Under the pieces are notes generated by a model. It made no database searches. It was not told the DNA's origin and was given only the letters and a program-made list of their open reading frames with translations. Both the position numbers and the translations under genes were made by a program. Source: DASXMT01 sp963803065 (GTDB lineage: Bacteria; Actinomycetota; Acidimicrobiia; Acidimicrobiales; RAAP-2). From it: DNA of 64,000 nt. Below are positions 9,576-18,189 of this stretch, piece by piece. Position 1 is the first letter of the stretch. Every line of letters begins with the position of its first letter. The DNA is taken from NCBI GenBank assembly GCA_963803065.1, contig CAWDKW010000013.1:165452-229451 (forward strand), read 5' to 3'.

Positions 9576-9872
9576 GTGAACTACTCCGTGCTGGTCGAGG
9601 TGGCGCTGCGGCCGGGCATCGCCGACCCCCAGGGGGCGACCATCGAGCGGGCCCTGGCCGCGCTGGGCTTCACCGGGGTGAGCCGGGTACGGGCGGGCAA
9701 GGCCTTCCGCTTCGACATCGAGGCCGCCGACCGCGACACCGCCGTCGCCCAGGCCGAGGTGGTGGCGGAGCGCTTCTTGGGCAATCCGGTCATCGAGGAC
9801 TCGACCGTCACCGTCACCGCCGGGGAGGAAGGGGACGTCGACGTCGACTCCGCTTCGGCTGCCGCCCGTTGA
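9576..9872 (+). CDS. purS: PurS subunit of FGAM synthase
   Basis: Small structural subunit that bridges PurL and PurQ in the three-part FGAM synthase. From the GTG at 9576 it is 98 residues, beginning NYSVLVEVALRPGIADPQG. The family core VEV..RPGI.DPQG..IERAL..LGF...VR.GK is clear. A GTG at 9546 overlapping the purC stop would add ten residues unlike the family, so I prefer 9576, though 9546 cannot be excluded. The stop shares one base with the purQ ATG. Confidence 0.9.
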   Translation: MNYSVLVEVALRPGIADPQGATIERALAALGFTGVSRVRAGKAFRFDIEAADRDTAVAQAEVVAERFLGNPVIEDSTVTVTAGEEGDVDVDSASAAAR

Positions 9873-10537
9873 TGGCCGCTCGAGTCGGGGTCGTGATCTT
9901 CCCCGGGAGCAACTGCGAGCACGACGTGATCAAGGCCCTGGGCGATCTCGGGGGGTCGGCCGAGCTGGTCTGGCACGGCGACGCCAGGGTGGACGGCTAC
10001 GACGCCCTGGTGCTGCCCGGCGGCTTCGCCCACGGCGACTACCTCCGCCCCGGGGCCATCGCCCGGTTCTCACCGGTGATGGACGCGGTGAGCCGGTTCG
10101 CCGCCGCCGGCGGCCCGGTGGTGGGCATCTGCAACGGCTTCCAGGTGCTGACCGAGGCCGGGCTCCTCCCGGGCGCCCTGCAGAAGAACCGGGGCCTCCG
10201 GTTCTTGTGCACCACGGCCGAGGTGCGGGTCGAGAGCGAGAGGTCCGCCCTCACCTCCGGGATCGCCGTCGGGACGGTGTTGCGCATCCCCATCAACCAC
10301 TTCGAGGGCAACTACATCTGCGATGCCGAGACGTTGGCCGTGCTCCAGGGCGAGGGCCGGATCGTCCTCCGCTACGTCGACAACCCCAACGGCTCGCTCG
10401 ACGGGATCGCCGGCGTGTGCAACGAGGCCGGCAATGTCGTGGGGCTCATGCCGCATCCCGAGCGGGCCAGCGACGAGCTGTTGGGCTCGACCGACGGGGC
10501 TGCGCTGCTTCGATCCCTGCTGAGCGTCGCCGCCTAG
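9872..10537 (+). CDS. purQ: FGAM synthase glutaminase subunit PurQ
   Basis: 221-residue class I glutamine amidotransferase that supplies ammonia to PurL. VVIFPGSNCEHD opens the protein. The nucleophile Cys is in GICNGFQVL, and the His/Glu pair is in GLMPHPERA near the C-terminus. The ATG at 9872 overlaps the purS stop. A hairpin lies 37 bases past the stop, so the first purine transcription unit probably ends here; purL is 980 bases downstream with its own promoter. Confidence 0.95.
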   Translation: MAARVGVVIFPGSNCEHDVIKALGDLGGSAELVWHGDARVDGYDALVLPGGFAHGDYLRPGAIARFSPVMDAVSRFAAAGGPVVGICNGFQVLTEAGLLPGALQKNRGLRFLCTTAEVRVESERSALTSGIAVGTVLRIPINHFEGNYICDAETLAVLQGEGRIVLRYVDNPNGSLDGIAGVCNEAGNVVGLMPHPERASDELLGSTDGAALLRSLLSVAA

Positions 10538-10573
10538 GGCCGCGGCCTGGGCCCGCCTGGGCCCGCTTTCTGG

Positions 10574-10597
10574 GAGCGACGGGTCGTTCGGTCGCTC
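10574..10597. terminator. Hairpin between convergent genes
   Basis: GAGCGAC and GTCGCTC form a seven-base stem with a ten-base loop between the ends of purQ and the minus-strand gene. There is no T tract. It could act as a two-way terminator. Confidence 0.4.
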
Positions 10598-11015
10598 AGC
10601 CCCGGGTCCGGGCGATCTTGGCCTGCTGGAGCACGGGCGCCGACACCCCGACCGTCCGCCATGCCGAATAGGTGATGCCCTTGCGGTCGCCGTAGGCCCG
10701 GGCCACCTTGATGAACTCCTTCTCGAGGGCGCCCAGGTCCACGGTGTCACCGGAATGGGACAGCTCGGCTTCGAGTTGTTGCTTCTCTTGGACCAGGTGA
10801 AGGCGGCTCAATGCATCGGCATCGGCGAGACGAGCTTCGATCGTGTTGAGGCGCTTGGCGATGGAGTCCGGCGTCCGCTTACGCCCACGTCGGGGCTTGG
10901 TCGACTCCAGAGCCTCGAGATAGCGACGCACCACGCGACCTTCTTCACGCCCCTTGGCCAATGCGGCCTTGTGGGCGTCTGACATAGCAGTTTTCTTGCG
11001 TGGAGTCTTTGCCAT
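10596..11015 (-). CDS. Conserved actinobacterial protein of unknown function
   Basis: 139 residues, highly charged and without a signal peptide or membrane segment. The basic N-terminus (MAKTPRKKT) leads to AHKAALAKGREEGRVVRRYLEAL, a PRRGRKRTPDSIAKRL segment and a helical middle (IEARLADADALSRLHLVQEK) likely to be a coiled coil. The C-terminal third, ending in YGDRKGITYSAWRTVGVSA, resembles a small helical DNA-binding fold. I recall uncharacterised actinobacterial relatives of similar layout but no function. The ATG at 11015 has AGGAG four bases upstream. It sits between purQ and purL on the opposite strand. Confidence 0.75.
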   Translation of the reverse strand: MAKTPRKKTAMSDAHKAALAKGREEGRVVRRYLEALESTKPRRGRKRTPDSIAKRLNTIEARLADADALSRLHLVQEKQQLEAELSHSGDTVDLGALEKEFIKVARAYGDRKGITYSAWRTVGVSAPVLQQAKIARTRG

Positions 11016-11502
11016 GACTCCTAGTTTCTCAGACCTGTCATTAAAGGGCAACTTCTATTGTGCACGCTGTTCTTGGATGCATTGGTTGCCGGGATTATGT
11101 GGTGTACAGGGAGGGTCACTTTCGAGCAGCAATTCGATAATTGTTACCTCCATGGCCGTGGCCTGGGAGGATCGAATATCAGCGACCCACTGAGCGGCCT
11201 GTTTGTCCTCCATGCCCCGATGGGAATGGTCAGATCGTCCGGTCCGCTGCTCCCCGAGTCAGTGGTGAGTGGGGGGAGCCATGGCCCCGTATTTCGCCTA
11301 TCAAACGAGCGCCGGCGGACCCCGCTCGTCGGTGATCCGGCCGGCGAACCAGACGGTTCTATCGTGCGTCGACTACATCCTGGCTCGACCGGTGAGAGTT
11401 TGCTCTATGGGCGCTGCCCGATGATGTTCGATACCCGACGGTCCGACCACCGACAATGAGCGGGCATCGATCCGGGTCGAATGGGCGCGAGAGCGGGCCG
11501 GG
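11016..11502. other. Intergenic region, no gene recognised
   Basis: About 490 bases upstream of purL and of the minus-strand unknown gene. The first 150 bases are visibly richer in A/T than the surroundings. Open frames here have no recognisable motif and no convincing ribosome-binding site. It probably holds promoter DNA for both flanking genes. Confidence 0.5.
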
Positions 11503-11508
11503 TACGGT
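11503..11508 (+). promoter_or_regulatory. -10 element TACGGT of purL, leaderless start
   Basis: TACGGT seven bases before the purL ATG. It fixes the start at 11516 rather than the in-frame ATG at 11456. Confidence 0.6.
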
Positions 11509-11515
11509 GTGCGCA

Positions 11516-13804
11516 ATGGATGCTGGAGCCCCGGAGACAACCGTGCCCTTGCACCGCGCCCTCGGGCTCACCGATGAGGAGCTCGCGGCCATCGTGGCGC
11601 TGCTCGGCCGCGACCCCAACCATCTGGAGCTGGCGCTGTACGCGGTGATGTGGAGCGAGCATTGCTCCTACAAGTCGTCGCGGATCCACCTGCGGCGCCT
11701 CCCCTCCGAGGGACCCCTCGTGCTGGTCGGACCGGGCGAGAACGCGGGGGTGATCGACGCCGGTGACGGGATCGCCGTGGCCGTCCGCATCGAGAGCCAT
11801 AACCACCCCTCGGCCATCGAGCCCTACCAGGGGGCGGCCACCGGTGTCGGGGGCATCCTGCGGGACATCTTCACCATGGGGGCCCGCCCCATCGCGGTGA
11901 TGGACCCCCTGTTCTTCGGGAACCCCGAGGCCGCCCGCCAGCGCTGGCTCATCGAGGGGGTGGTGGCCGGGATCTCGGGGTACGGCAACTCGGTAGGCGT
12001 GCCCACCGTCGGGGGCGAGCTGACCTTCGACCCGTGCTACGCGCAGAATCCGTTGGTCAACGTGCTCTGCCTGGGCGTGCTCCCGGTGGACCGGTTGGTG
12101 CTCGGCCAGGCGTCGGGGGTGGGCAACCTGGCCGTCCTCTTGGGTTCGGCCACGGGGCGGGACGGGATAGGAGGCGTGAGCGTGCTGGCCTCGGCCGGAT
12201 TCGGCGGCGGCGCCGGCGACGAGGACGGTGCGGCCAAGCGCCCGAGCGTCCAGGTGGGCGACCCCTACGAGGAGAAGCGACTGATCGAAGCCTGTCTCGA
12301 GCTGCTCGATGCCCACCTGGTCGTGGGCATCCAGGATCTAGGGGGTGCCGGCCTGGTCTGCGCCACCAGCGAGACAGCCGCCCGTGGCGGGGTGGGCATG
12401 GACGTCGACGTCTCGGGGGTGCCGCGCCGGGAGGCGGGCATGGCCGCCTACGAGGTCATGACGTCGGAGAGCCAGGAGCGGATGCTCGCCATCGTGACGC
12501 CGGCCGACCTGGAGCGGGTCCAAGAGGTGTGCCGGCGGTGGGAGGTCCGCGCCGAGGTGGTGGGCAAGGTGACCGAGGCGCCGACCGGCGAGCCCGGGCG
12601 GTTGCGGATCCTCGACGGGTTCGACGGCGAGGTGCTGGGTGACCTCCCGGCCGAGTCGCTGAGCGAGGACGCCCCCCTGTACCAGCGACCGCTGGCCGAG
12701 CCGGCCGACCAGGCCGCTCGTCTGGCCGACGATCCCGGCGATCTGGCCGCCCCCGATTGTGCCGGTGACCTGTTCGCCCTCCTGACCGACCCGTCGTGGG
12801 TCTACCGCCAGTACGACCACCAGCTGTTCTTGAACACGGTGGAGGCTCCGGGGGGCGACGCCGCCGTCCTGCGCCTGGCCGCGCCGGGCCTGCCGGCATC
12901 GAGCCGGGGGCTGGCCCTGTCCACCGACTCCAACCCCCGGTGGTGCTCGCTCGACCCCCGGCAGGGGACGGCGGCGACCGTGGCCGAGTCGGCCCTCAAC
13001 GTCGCCTGCGCCGGGGCCCGGCCGGTGGCGGTGGTCAACTGCCTCAACTTCGGGAATCCCGAGCATCCCGAGGTGATGTGGCAGCTCTCCGAGTCGATCG
13101 ATGGCATGCGACAGGCCTGTCTGGCCCTCGGCCTTCCCGTGGTGGGGGGGAACGTCAGCCTCTACAACGAGAGCGCGGGGGCCGACATCGATCCCACGCC
13201 GGTGATCGGGACGGTCGGGCTGATCGACCACTTGGCCCGCCGGCCGCCGGGAACCACCGTCCGGGCCGGGTCGTCGCTGGTGCTCGTGGGTCGGGACCCC
13301 GGGCCGCGGCCGTCGCTGGGCGGATCCCGATGGGCGGTCGAGTGCCATGGGCACCGCAACGGGACCCTGCCATCGCTCGACCTCGAGCTCCACGGTCGGC
13401 TCGTCGACTGGGTGAGCACGCTGGTCGCCGAGGTCGTGGGCGGGGACGTCGAGCCCGACCGGTGCCCGGTCGACGGGATCCACGACGTCTCGGGCGGGGG
13501 CCTGGGCGTGGCGCTGGCCGAGATGGCGGTCCGCTCCGGCCTCGGGTTGCAGGTGGCCGGCCTCCCCGACCACCACGCCCTGTTCTCCGAGGCCCCCTCT
13601 CGGGTCGTGGTCTGCACCAGCCGCCCGGACCAGCTCGTGGCCCGGGCCGAGGCCGGCGGGCTCGACGCCTGGGTCCTCGGGACGGTGGGCGGGGACCGGT
13701 TGGTGCTCGGCGACCTGGTCGACGTCAGCCTGAGCGATGCCGCCGCCGCGTGGCGGGACCGCCTCCCCTCGCTCCTCGACGAGCTGGCTCCGGCCGAGCT
13801 GTAG
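11516..13804 (+). CDS. purL: FGAM synthase synthetase subunit PurL
   Basis: 762-residue small-type PurL, the ATP-dependent subunit that converts FGAR to FGAM with PurS and PurQ. The fused glutaminase of the large enterobacterial enzyme is absent, consistent with separate purS and purQ. WSEHCSYKSS near residue 45 and SHNHPSAIEPYQGAATGVGG near residue 85 are the family signatures. Two PurM-like halves follow, with GGNVSLYNE in the second. It converges on the PHP gene 11 bases away. Confidence 0.96.
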   Translation: MDAGAPETTVPLHRALGLTDEELAAIVALLGRDPNHLELALYAVMWSEHCSYKSSRIHLRRLPSEGPLVLVGPGENAGVIDAGDGIAVAVRIESHNHPSAIEPYQGAATGVGGILRDIFTMGARPIAVMDPLFFGNPEAARQRWLIEGVVAGISGYGNSVGVPTVGGELTFDPCYAQNPLVNVLCLGVLPVDRLVLGQASGVGNLAVLLGSATGRDGIGGVSVLASAGFGGGAGDEDGAAKRPSVQVGDPYEEKRLIEACLELLDAHLVVGIQDLGGAGLVCATSETAARGGVGMDVDVSGVPRREAGMAAYEVMTSESQERMLAIVTPADLERVQEVCRRWEVRAEVVGKVTEAPTGEPGRLRILDGFDGEVLGDLPAESLSEDAPLYQRPLAEPADQAARLADDPGDLAAPDCAGDLFALLTDPSWVYRQYDHQLFLNTVEAPGGDAAVLRLAAPGLPASSRGLALSTDSNPRWCSLDPRQGTAATVAESALNVACAGARPVAVVNCLNFGNPEHPEVMWQLSESIDGMRQACLALGLPVVGGNVSLYNESAGADIDPTPVIGTVGLIDHLARRPPGTTVRAGSSLVLVGRDPGPRPSLGGSRWAVECHGHRNGTLPSLDLELHGRLVDWVSTLVAEVVGGDVEPDRCPVDGIHDVSGGGLGVALAEMAVRSGLGLQVAGLPDHHALFSEAPSRVVVCTSRPDQLVARAEAGGLDAWVLGTVGGDRLVLGDLVDVSLSDAAAAWRDRLPSLLDELAPAEL

Positions 13805-13815
13805 GGCTCCTGCGG

Positions 13816-14667
13816 TCAGGCCGCCGCCGGACGCCGAGCCGCCAACTGGTCGAGGACCCGGTCGGGCACCTTCAGGTCACCCGTGCCGGTCCCGACGGTG
13901 AGGTCCGGCTTGATCGTCCCGTGGTGGTCCGACCCACCGGTGGCCACCAGGTCGAACCGGTCGGCCAGGTTGACCAGGTCCCGGCGCTGCCTCGGCGAGT
14001 AGCGCCCGTAGGTCGCCTCGATGCCGGCAAAGCCGTGCCCGGCCAGCTCGCCCACCGTCCGGGCCAGCTCGTCGGGCCCCAGCTCGAGGCTGTAGGGATG
14101 GGCCAGGACGGCCACCCCGCCCGAGGCGCGGGCCAGTCGGGCCACGTCGACGGCGTCGAGGCGCGACTTGGGCACGTACGCCGGCCCACCGTTGGCCAGA
14201 TAGCGATCGAAGGCCTCCTGGACCGACCCGACCACGCCGTGTCGGACCAGGGCCGTGGCGAAGTGGGGGCGTCCCATGCCCTCCTCGCCGCCGGCGATAT
14301 CCGCCACCTCCTGGTAGGTGACCGGGAGCCCGAGGGAGGCCAAGCGATCGGCCAGGGCCAGGTTGCGCCCGTGCCGGTCCTGGCGCAGCCGTCCGAGCTC
14401 GTCGGCCAGTGGGCCATCGTCCTCTTCGACGAAGTACACGAGGACGTGCAGGCTTCCGGTGCCCACCGGGTGACACGAGATCTCGCATCCGGGGACCAGC
14501 TCCACACCGAGCTCCTCCGCTCGCCGGCGAGCGGCGGGGAGACCGGCCTGGGAGTCATGATCGGTCAGGGCCACGGCGCGACAACCGACCAGCGCGGCCA
14601 GCTCCGGGATCCGCTCGGGCGGATCGCTCCCGTCCGAGACGGTCGAGTGGGTGTGCAGGTCGATCAC
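13816..14667 (-). CDS. PHP-domain phosphoesterase (RNase AM/nucleoside bisphosphatase-like)
   Basis: 283-residue PHP-family metal-dependent phosphoesterase. Metal-binding motifs appear in order: DLHTHSTVSDGS (residues 3-14), LTDHDS, PGCEIS, LAHPYS and GGSDHHG near the C-terminus. This single-domain layout matches the YciV/TrpH group, whose members hydrolyse 3',5'-nucleoside bisphosphates or trim RNA 5' ends; exact substrate is inference. The GTG at 14667 begins two residues before the first metal motif and lies seven bases after a -10 element. It splits the purine cluster on the opposite strand. Confidence 0.85.
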   Translation of the reverse strand: MIDLHTHSTVSDGSDPPERIPELAALVGCRAVALTDHDSQAGLPAARRRAEELGVELVPGCEISCHPVGTGSLHVLVYFVEEDDGPLADELGRLRQDRHGRNLALADRLASLGLPVTYQEVADIAGGEEGMGRPHFATALVRHGVVGSVQEAFDRYLANGGPAYVPKSRLDAVDVARLARASGGVAVLAHPYSLELGPDELARTVGELAGHGFAGIEATYGRYSPRQRRDLVNLADRFDLVATGGSDHHGTIKPDLTVGTGTGDLKVPDRVLDQLAARRPAAA

Positions 14668-14674
14668 CTGGGCG

Positions 14675-14680
14675 AGGATA
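14675..14680 (-). promoter_or_regulatory. -10 element TATCCT of the PHP gene, leaderless start
   Basis: TATCCT on the minus strand, exactly seven bases before the GTG at 14667. Confidence 0.6.
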
Positions 14681-14946
14681 GCGGTGGGGCCCTCGGGCGC
14701 CGCCGCTCCACCGGCCGTCAACCGGGCCTGTCCACGAGGGGCCCGCCCGACATCGGCCACCCCACACGGTCCGTTCGGGGCCGAACGCTCCTGTCGTCAC
14801 GGGCACAGGCGCGCCGACCTGGGACTCCGTCGTGAATCGATCGGAAGCCTGGCCGCGGCACTAGTCTGCAGGTGTGGGATCCCGCTTGAGCTGGGGAACC
14901 CTCGAGCGAGAGCCCGACGACCCCCGGTGGCGACGGTGACGAACCG

Positions 14947-16395
14947 ATGATGGAGGCGAAGGAAGCGTGCGGTGTCTTCGGGGTCCATGCCCCGGGGCGA
15001 TCGGTCGCACCCCTGATCTTCGACGGGCTCTACGCGCTGCAGCACCGTGGCCAGGAATCGGCCGGGATGGCCCTCAGCGATGGCGACGCCATCACGGTGA
15101 TGAAGGACATGGGCCTCGTGACCACGGTCTTCGATGAGCGGAAGCTCTCCGGGCTGGGCGGGCACCTGGGCATTGGCCACACCCGGTACTCGACCGCCGG
15201 GTCCCGATCCTGGCGGAACGCCCAGCCGGTGTACCGGGGCGTGGGGAGGGCCGGGTTCGGACTGGCCCACAACGGCAACCTGACCAATACGACGACGCTC
15301 ACCGAGGCCGCCGGCATGCTGCCCGGCGTGGTCGCCTCGGACAGCGACCTGGTGGCCGAACTGCTGGCCGAGGCCTTCCCGGCCGAGTCGGAGGGAGAGG
15401 GCGACCTGGTTGCCGCCCTCCGCACGGTCCTTCCCGAGGTGGGCGGCGCCTTCTCCTTCGTCCTCCTGGACGCCGACCGGCTGATCGGGATCAGGGACCC
15501 CAACGGCTTCCGTCCCTTGTGCCTGGGTCGGCTGGAGGCCTCCGAGGAGTTCGAGGAGGGCTGGGTCCTGGCCTCGGAGACCCCCGCCCTCGACGTGATC
15601 GGCGCCACCTTCGTCCGTGAGCTCGAGCCGGGCGAGATGGTCGTCATCGACGGGAAGGAGCTGCGGTCGGAGTTCGTCTTCGCTCCCGAGCGCTTCGACC
15701 CCCGTCTCTGCATCTTCGAGTTCGTCTACTTCGCCCGACCGGACAGCAAGCTCTACGGGAACGAGGTCCACGGCGCCCGGCGCCGGATGGGACAGCGGCT
15801 GGCCACCCAGGCCCCCGTCCCGGCCGACCTGGTCATGGGCGTGCCCGACTCCGGCGTGCCCGCGGCCGAGGGGTACGCCCTCACCAGCGGCATCCCCTAC
15901 GGCCAGGGCCTGGTGAAGAACCGGTACATCGGGCGCACCTTCATCGCTCCCACCCAGCAGGAGCGGGCCAACGGCGTGCGCCGCAAGCTGAACCCCCTGC
16001 GGGAGAACATCGCCGGCAAGCGGCTGGTGGTGGTGGACGACTCCATCGTCCGGGGGACGACGACCCGGGCCATGGTGCAGATGCTGCGGGAGGCAGGCGC
16101 CACCGAGGTCCACCTGCGCATCTCGTCGCCGCCGTTCCAGTGGCCCTGCTACTACGGGATCGACACCCCGGACCGCACCGAGCTGTTGGCCGCCATCAAG
16201 TCGCTCGACGAGATCGCCGAGTACCTGGATGTGGACTCGCTCGAGTACCTGACGATCGACAACCTGGTGGAGTCGATCGACGCCCCCGGCGCCGGGTTCT
16301 GCGACGCCTGCCTGACCGGCGACTACCCGGTCCCGGTGCCCGTCGAGGTCACCGCCGGCCCGGCGCTGGCCGGCGCGGTCACGCCCGGCACCTGA
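14947..16395 (+). CDS. purF: Amidophosphoribosyltransferase
   Basis: 482-residue PurF, the committing step of purine synthesis (PRPP + glutamine to phosphoribosylamine). A short propeptide precedes the Ntn-hydrolase Cys in EACGVFGVHA (Cys8). The PRPP loop is VVVDDSIVRGTT. Four Cys (255, 401, 452 and 455) match the [4Fe-4S] ligands of the Bacillus subtilis type, so the enzyme is probably cluster-containing and oxygen-sensitive. TAGTCT at 14862-14867 could be a -10 with a leader of about 70 bases. purM follows after eight bases. Confidence 0.95.
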   Translation: MMEAKEACGVFGVHAPGRSVAPLIFDGLYALQHRGQESAGMALSDGDAITVMKDMGLVTTVFDERKLSGLGGHLGIGHTRYSTAGSRSWRNAQPVYRGVGRAGFGLAHNGNLTNTTTLTEAAGMLPGVVASDSDLVAELLAEAFPAESEGEGDLVAALRTVLPEVGGAFSFVLLDADRLIGIRDPNGFRPLCLGRLEASEEFEEGWVLASETPALDVIGATFVRELEPGEMVVIDGKELRSEFVFAPERFDPRLCIFEFVYFARPDSKLYGNEVHGARRRMGQRLATQAPVPADLVMGVPDSGVPAAEGYALTSGIPYGQGLVKNRYIGRTFIAPTQQERANGVRRKLNPLRENIAGKRLVVVDDSIVRGTTTRAMVQMLREAGATEVHLRISSPPFQWPCYYGIDTPDRTELLAAIKSLDEIAEYLDVDSLEYLTIDNLVESIDAPGAGFCDACLTGDYPVPVPVEVTAGPALAGAVTPGT

Positions 16396-16403
16396 GCCCC
16401 GGC

Positions 16404-17489
16404 GTGGTCGACGGGAACGCCCGGCCGGACTCCGGCGCCACCTACGCCGCGGCCGGGGTGAGCATCGAGGCCGGCGAGCGCGCCGTCGAGCGCATCCGGT
16501 CCCTGGTCGACTCCACCGCCCGGCCCGAGGTCCTCGGGGGGATCGGCGACTTCGGGGGCCTCTTCGCCCTCGACACGGCGCGCTTCGATCAACCGGTCCT
16601 GGTGGCGGCGACCGACGGCATCGGGACCAAGGCGCTGGTGGCCCAGGCCACCGGCCGGTACGACTCGGTGGGGATCGACCTGGTGGCCATGTGCGTCGAC
16701 GACCTGGTCTGCTCGGGGGCGGAGCCACTGTTCTTCTTGGACTACATCGCCACCGGCGCCGTCGACCCCAGCCACATGGCCGAGCTGGTGGCCGGCGTGG
16801 CCGACGGCTGCCGGCAGGTCGGCGCCGCCCTCCTCGGCGGGGAGATGGCCGAGCATCCGGGGATCATGCGGCCCGGCGAGTTCGATCTGGCCGGGTTCGC
16901 CGTCGGGGTGGTGGAACGCGCGGACGTCCTCGGCTCCTCCCGGGTGCGCGCCGGCGACGTCCTGCTCGGTCTGGCCTCGCCCGGGCTCCGCTCCAACGGC
17001 TACACGCTGGCCCGACATGTGCTCCTGGAGCGGGCCGGCCTGTCGCTCGACGATCCGGCGTGGCCGGGGGCAGCTACCACGGTGGCCGACGAGCTCCTGG
17101 TGCCGTCGGTCCTGTATGCCCCGGCTGTGCTGGCGGTGTTGTCGCAGGCCGAGGTGCACGCCATCTCCCACATCACCGGCGGCGGGATCCCCGGGAATCT
17201 CCCTCGCGTCCTGCCCGACGGCCTGCGGGCCGTGGTGGTGCGGGGGACCTGGCCCGTCCCCCGGATCTTCGACCAGATCCGGCGCCTGGGGGCTGTTGAC
17301 GACGACGAGATGGCCCGGGTGTTCAACCTCGGGTTGGGGATGGTCGTGGTGGTGCCGCCCAGCTCGGTGGCACCCGCGCTGGCCGCACTGGAGGGGGAAG
17401 GCCGTCCGGCGACCGTCGTCGGCCGCGTCGAGCCCGGCCCCCGGGGCCTGGACCTGACCGGGCCGAGCCTGTGGGAGGAGTACGAATGA
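16404..17489 (+). CDS. purM: AIR synthetase (FGAM cyclo-ligase)
   Basis: 361-residue PurM, which cyclises FGAM to AIR with ATP. The N-terminus TYAAAGVSIEAGERAVERI, the DGIGTK motif, MCVDDLVCSGAEPLFFLDY and the late ITGGGIPGNLPRVLP are all diagnostic. The GTG at 16404 gives the usual length and sits eight bases after purF. The downstream pyrE starts ten bases beyond the stop, so purF-purM-pyrE are one unit. Confidence 0.95.
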   Translation: MVDGNARPDSGATYAAAGVSIEAGERAVERIRSLVDSTARPEVLGGIGDFGGLFALDTARFDQPVLVAATDGIGTKALVAQATGRYDSVGIDLVAMCVDDLVCSGAEPLFFLDYIATGAVDPSHMAELVAGVADGCRQVGAALLGGEMAEHPGIMRPGEFDLAGFAVGVVERADVLGSSRVRAGDVLLGLASPGLRSNGYTLARHVLLERAGLSLDDPAWPGAATTVADELLVPSVLYAPAVLAVLSQAEVHAISHITGGGIPGNLPRVLPDGLRAVVVRGTWPVPRIFDQIRRLGAVDDDEMARVFNLGLGMVVVVPPSSVAPALAALEGEGRPATVVGRVEPGPRGLDLTGPSLWEEYE

Positions 17490-17499
17490 GGAGACGAAT

Positions 17500-18087
17500 T
17501 TGAGCACTGACCCCGGCGGCGCTCCGGCCCTGCCCCCGACCGACTTCGCCGACCTGCGCGCCCACCTGCTGGCCCATTCGGTGAAGCGGGGCGACTTCGT
17601 GCTGAAATCCGGCCGACGGAGCAGTTGGTTCATCGACGCGAAGCAGACGGTCTGTCGTCCCGAGGCGATGCTGCTGGTCGCGGAGGCCGTGTTGTCGGTG
17701 GTGCCGGCCGAGGCCACGGCGATCGGGGGCCTGACCATGGGAGCAGATCCCGTGGCCTTCGTGGCTGCCGGCGTGGCCGCCACCCGCGGGAGGCTGCTCA
17801 ACGCCTTCAGCGTGCGCAAGGAGGCCAAGGACCACGGCGGCGGCGGCCGGATCGCCGGTGCGCTCGACCCCGGCGACCGTGTGGTCATCACCGAGGACAC
17901 GGTCACCCGCGGCACGTCGCTGCTCGAGGCTGCGCACGCCGTGCGGGAGGCCGGCGCCGAGCCGGTATTGCTGGTGGCCGTCGTCGACCGGGGCGGGACG
18001 GTGGCGTCGATGGCCGCGGCCGAGGGTCTCCCCTTCCGGGCACTGCTCACCGCACCGGATCTCGGCTTCGACTACGAGGGGGCCTGA
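17500..18087 (+). CDS. pyrE: Orotate phosphoribosyltransferase
   Basis: 195-residue PyrE, which transfers PRPP ribose-phosphate to orotate in pyrimidine synthesis. FVLKSGRRSSWFIDAKQ at residues 28-44 binds orotate. RKEAKDHG is the mobile catalytic loop and VVITEDTVTRGTS the PRPP loop. The TTG at 17500 has GAGGAGA upstream. Its place behind purF and purM couples pyrimidine to purine expression, both using PRPP. A strong hairpin follows the stop. Confidence 0.92.
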   Translation: MSTDPGGAPALPPTDFADLRAHLLAHSVKRGDFVLKSGRRSSWFIDAKQTVCRPEAMLLVAEAVLSVVPAEATAIGGLTMGADPVAFVAAGVAATRGRLLNAFSVRKEAKDHGGGGRIAGALDPGDRVVITEDTVTRGTSLLEAAHAVREAGAEPVLLVAVVDRGGTVASMAAAEGLPFRALLTAPDLGFDYEGA

Positions 18088-18130
18088 GGCGGCAGGGGGA
18101 CCGGTGCCCGCCGGCCCTGGCGTGGCGCAC

Positions 18131-18156
18131 CGCTCATCGGACGATCCGGATGAGCG
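18131..18156. terminator. Hairpin between convergent pyrE and padR
   Basis: CGCTCATC pairs with GATGAGCG, and an inner GGA/TCC pair closes a three-base loop with one bulge. It lies between two convergent stops, so it probably serves both. No T tract is present. Confidence 0.55.
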
Positions 18157-18189
18157 GCAGCCCGTCGCTTCTTGTCCGGCTCGCTGCGC

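Noticed and set aside
11058..11459. 133-residue frame upstream of purL
   Set aside because: No recognisable motif or start signal, and it lies in visibly more A/T-rich intergenic DNA.
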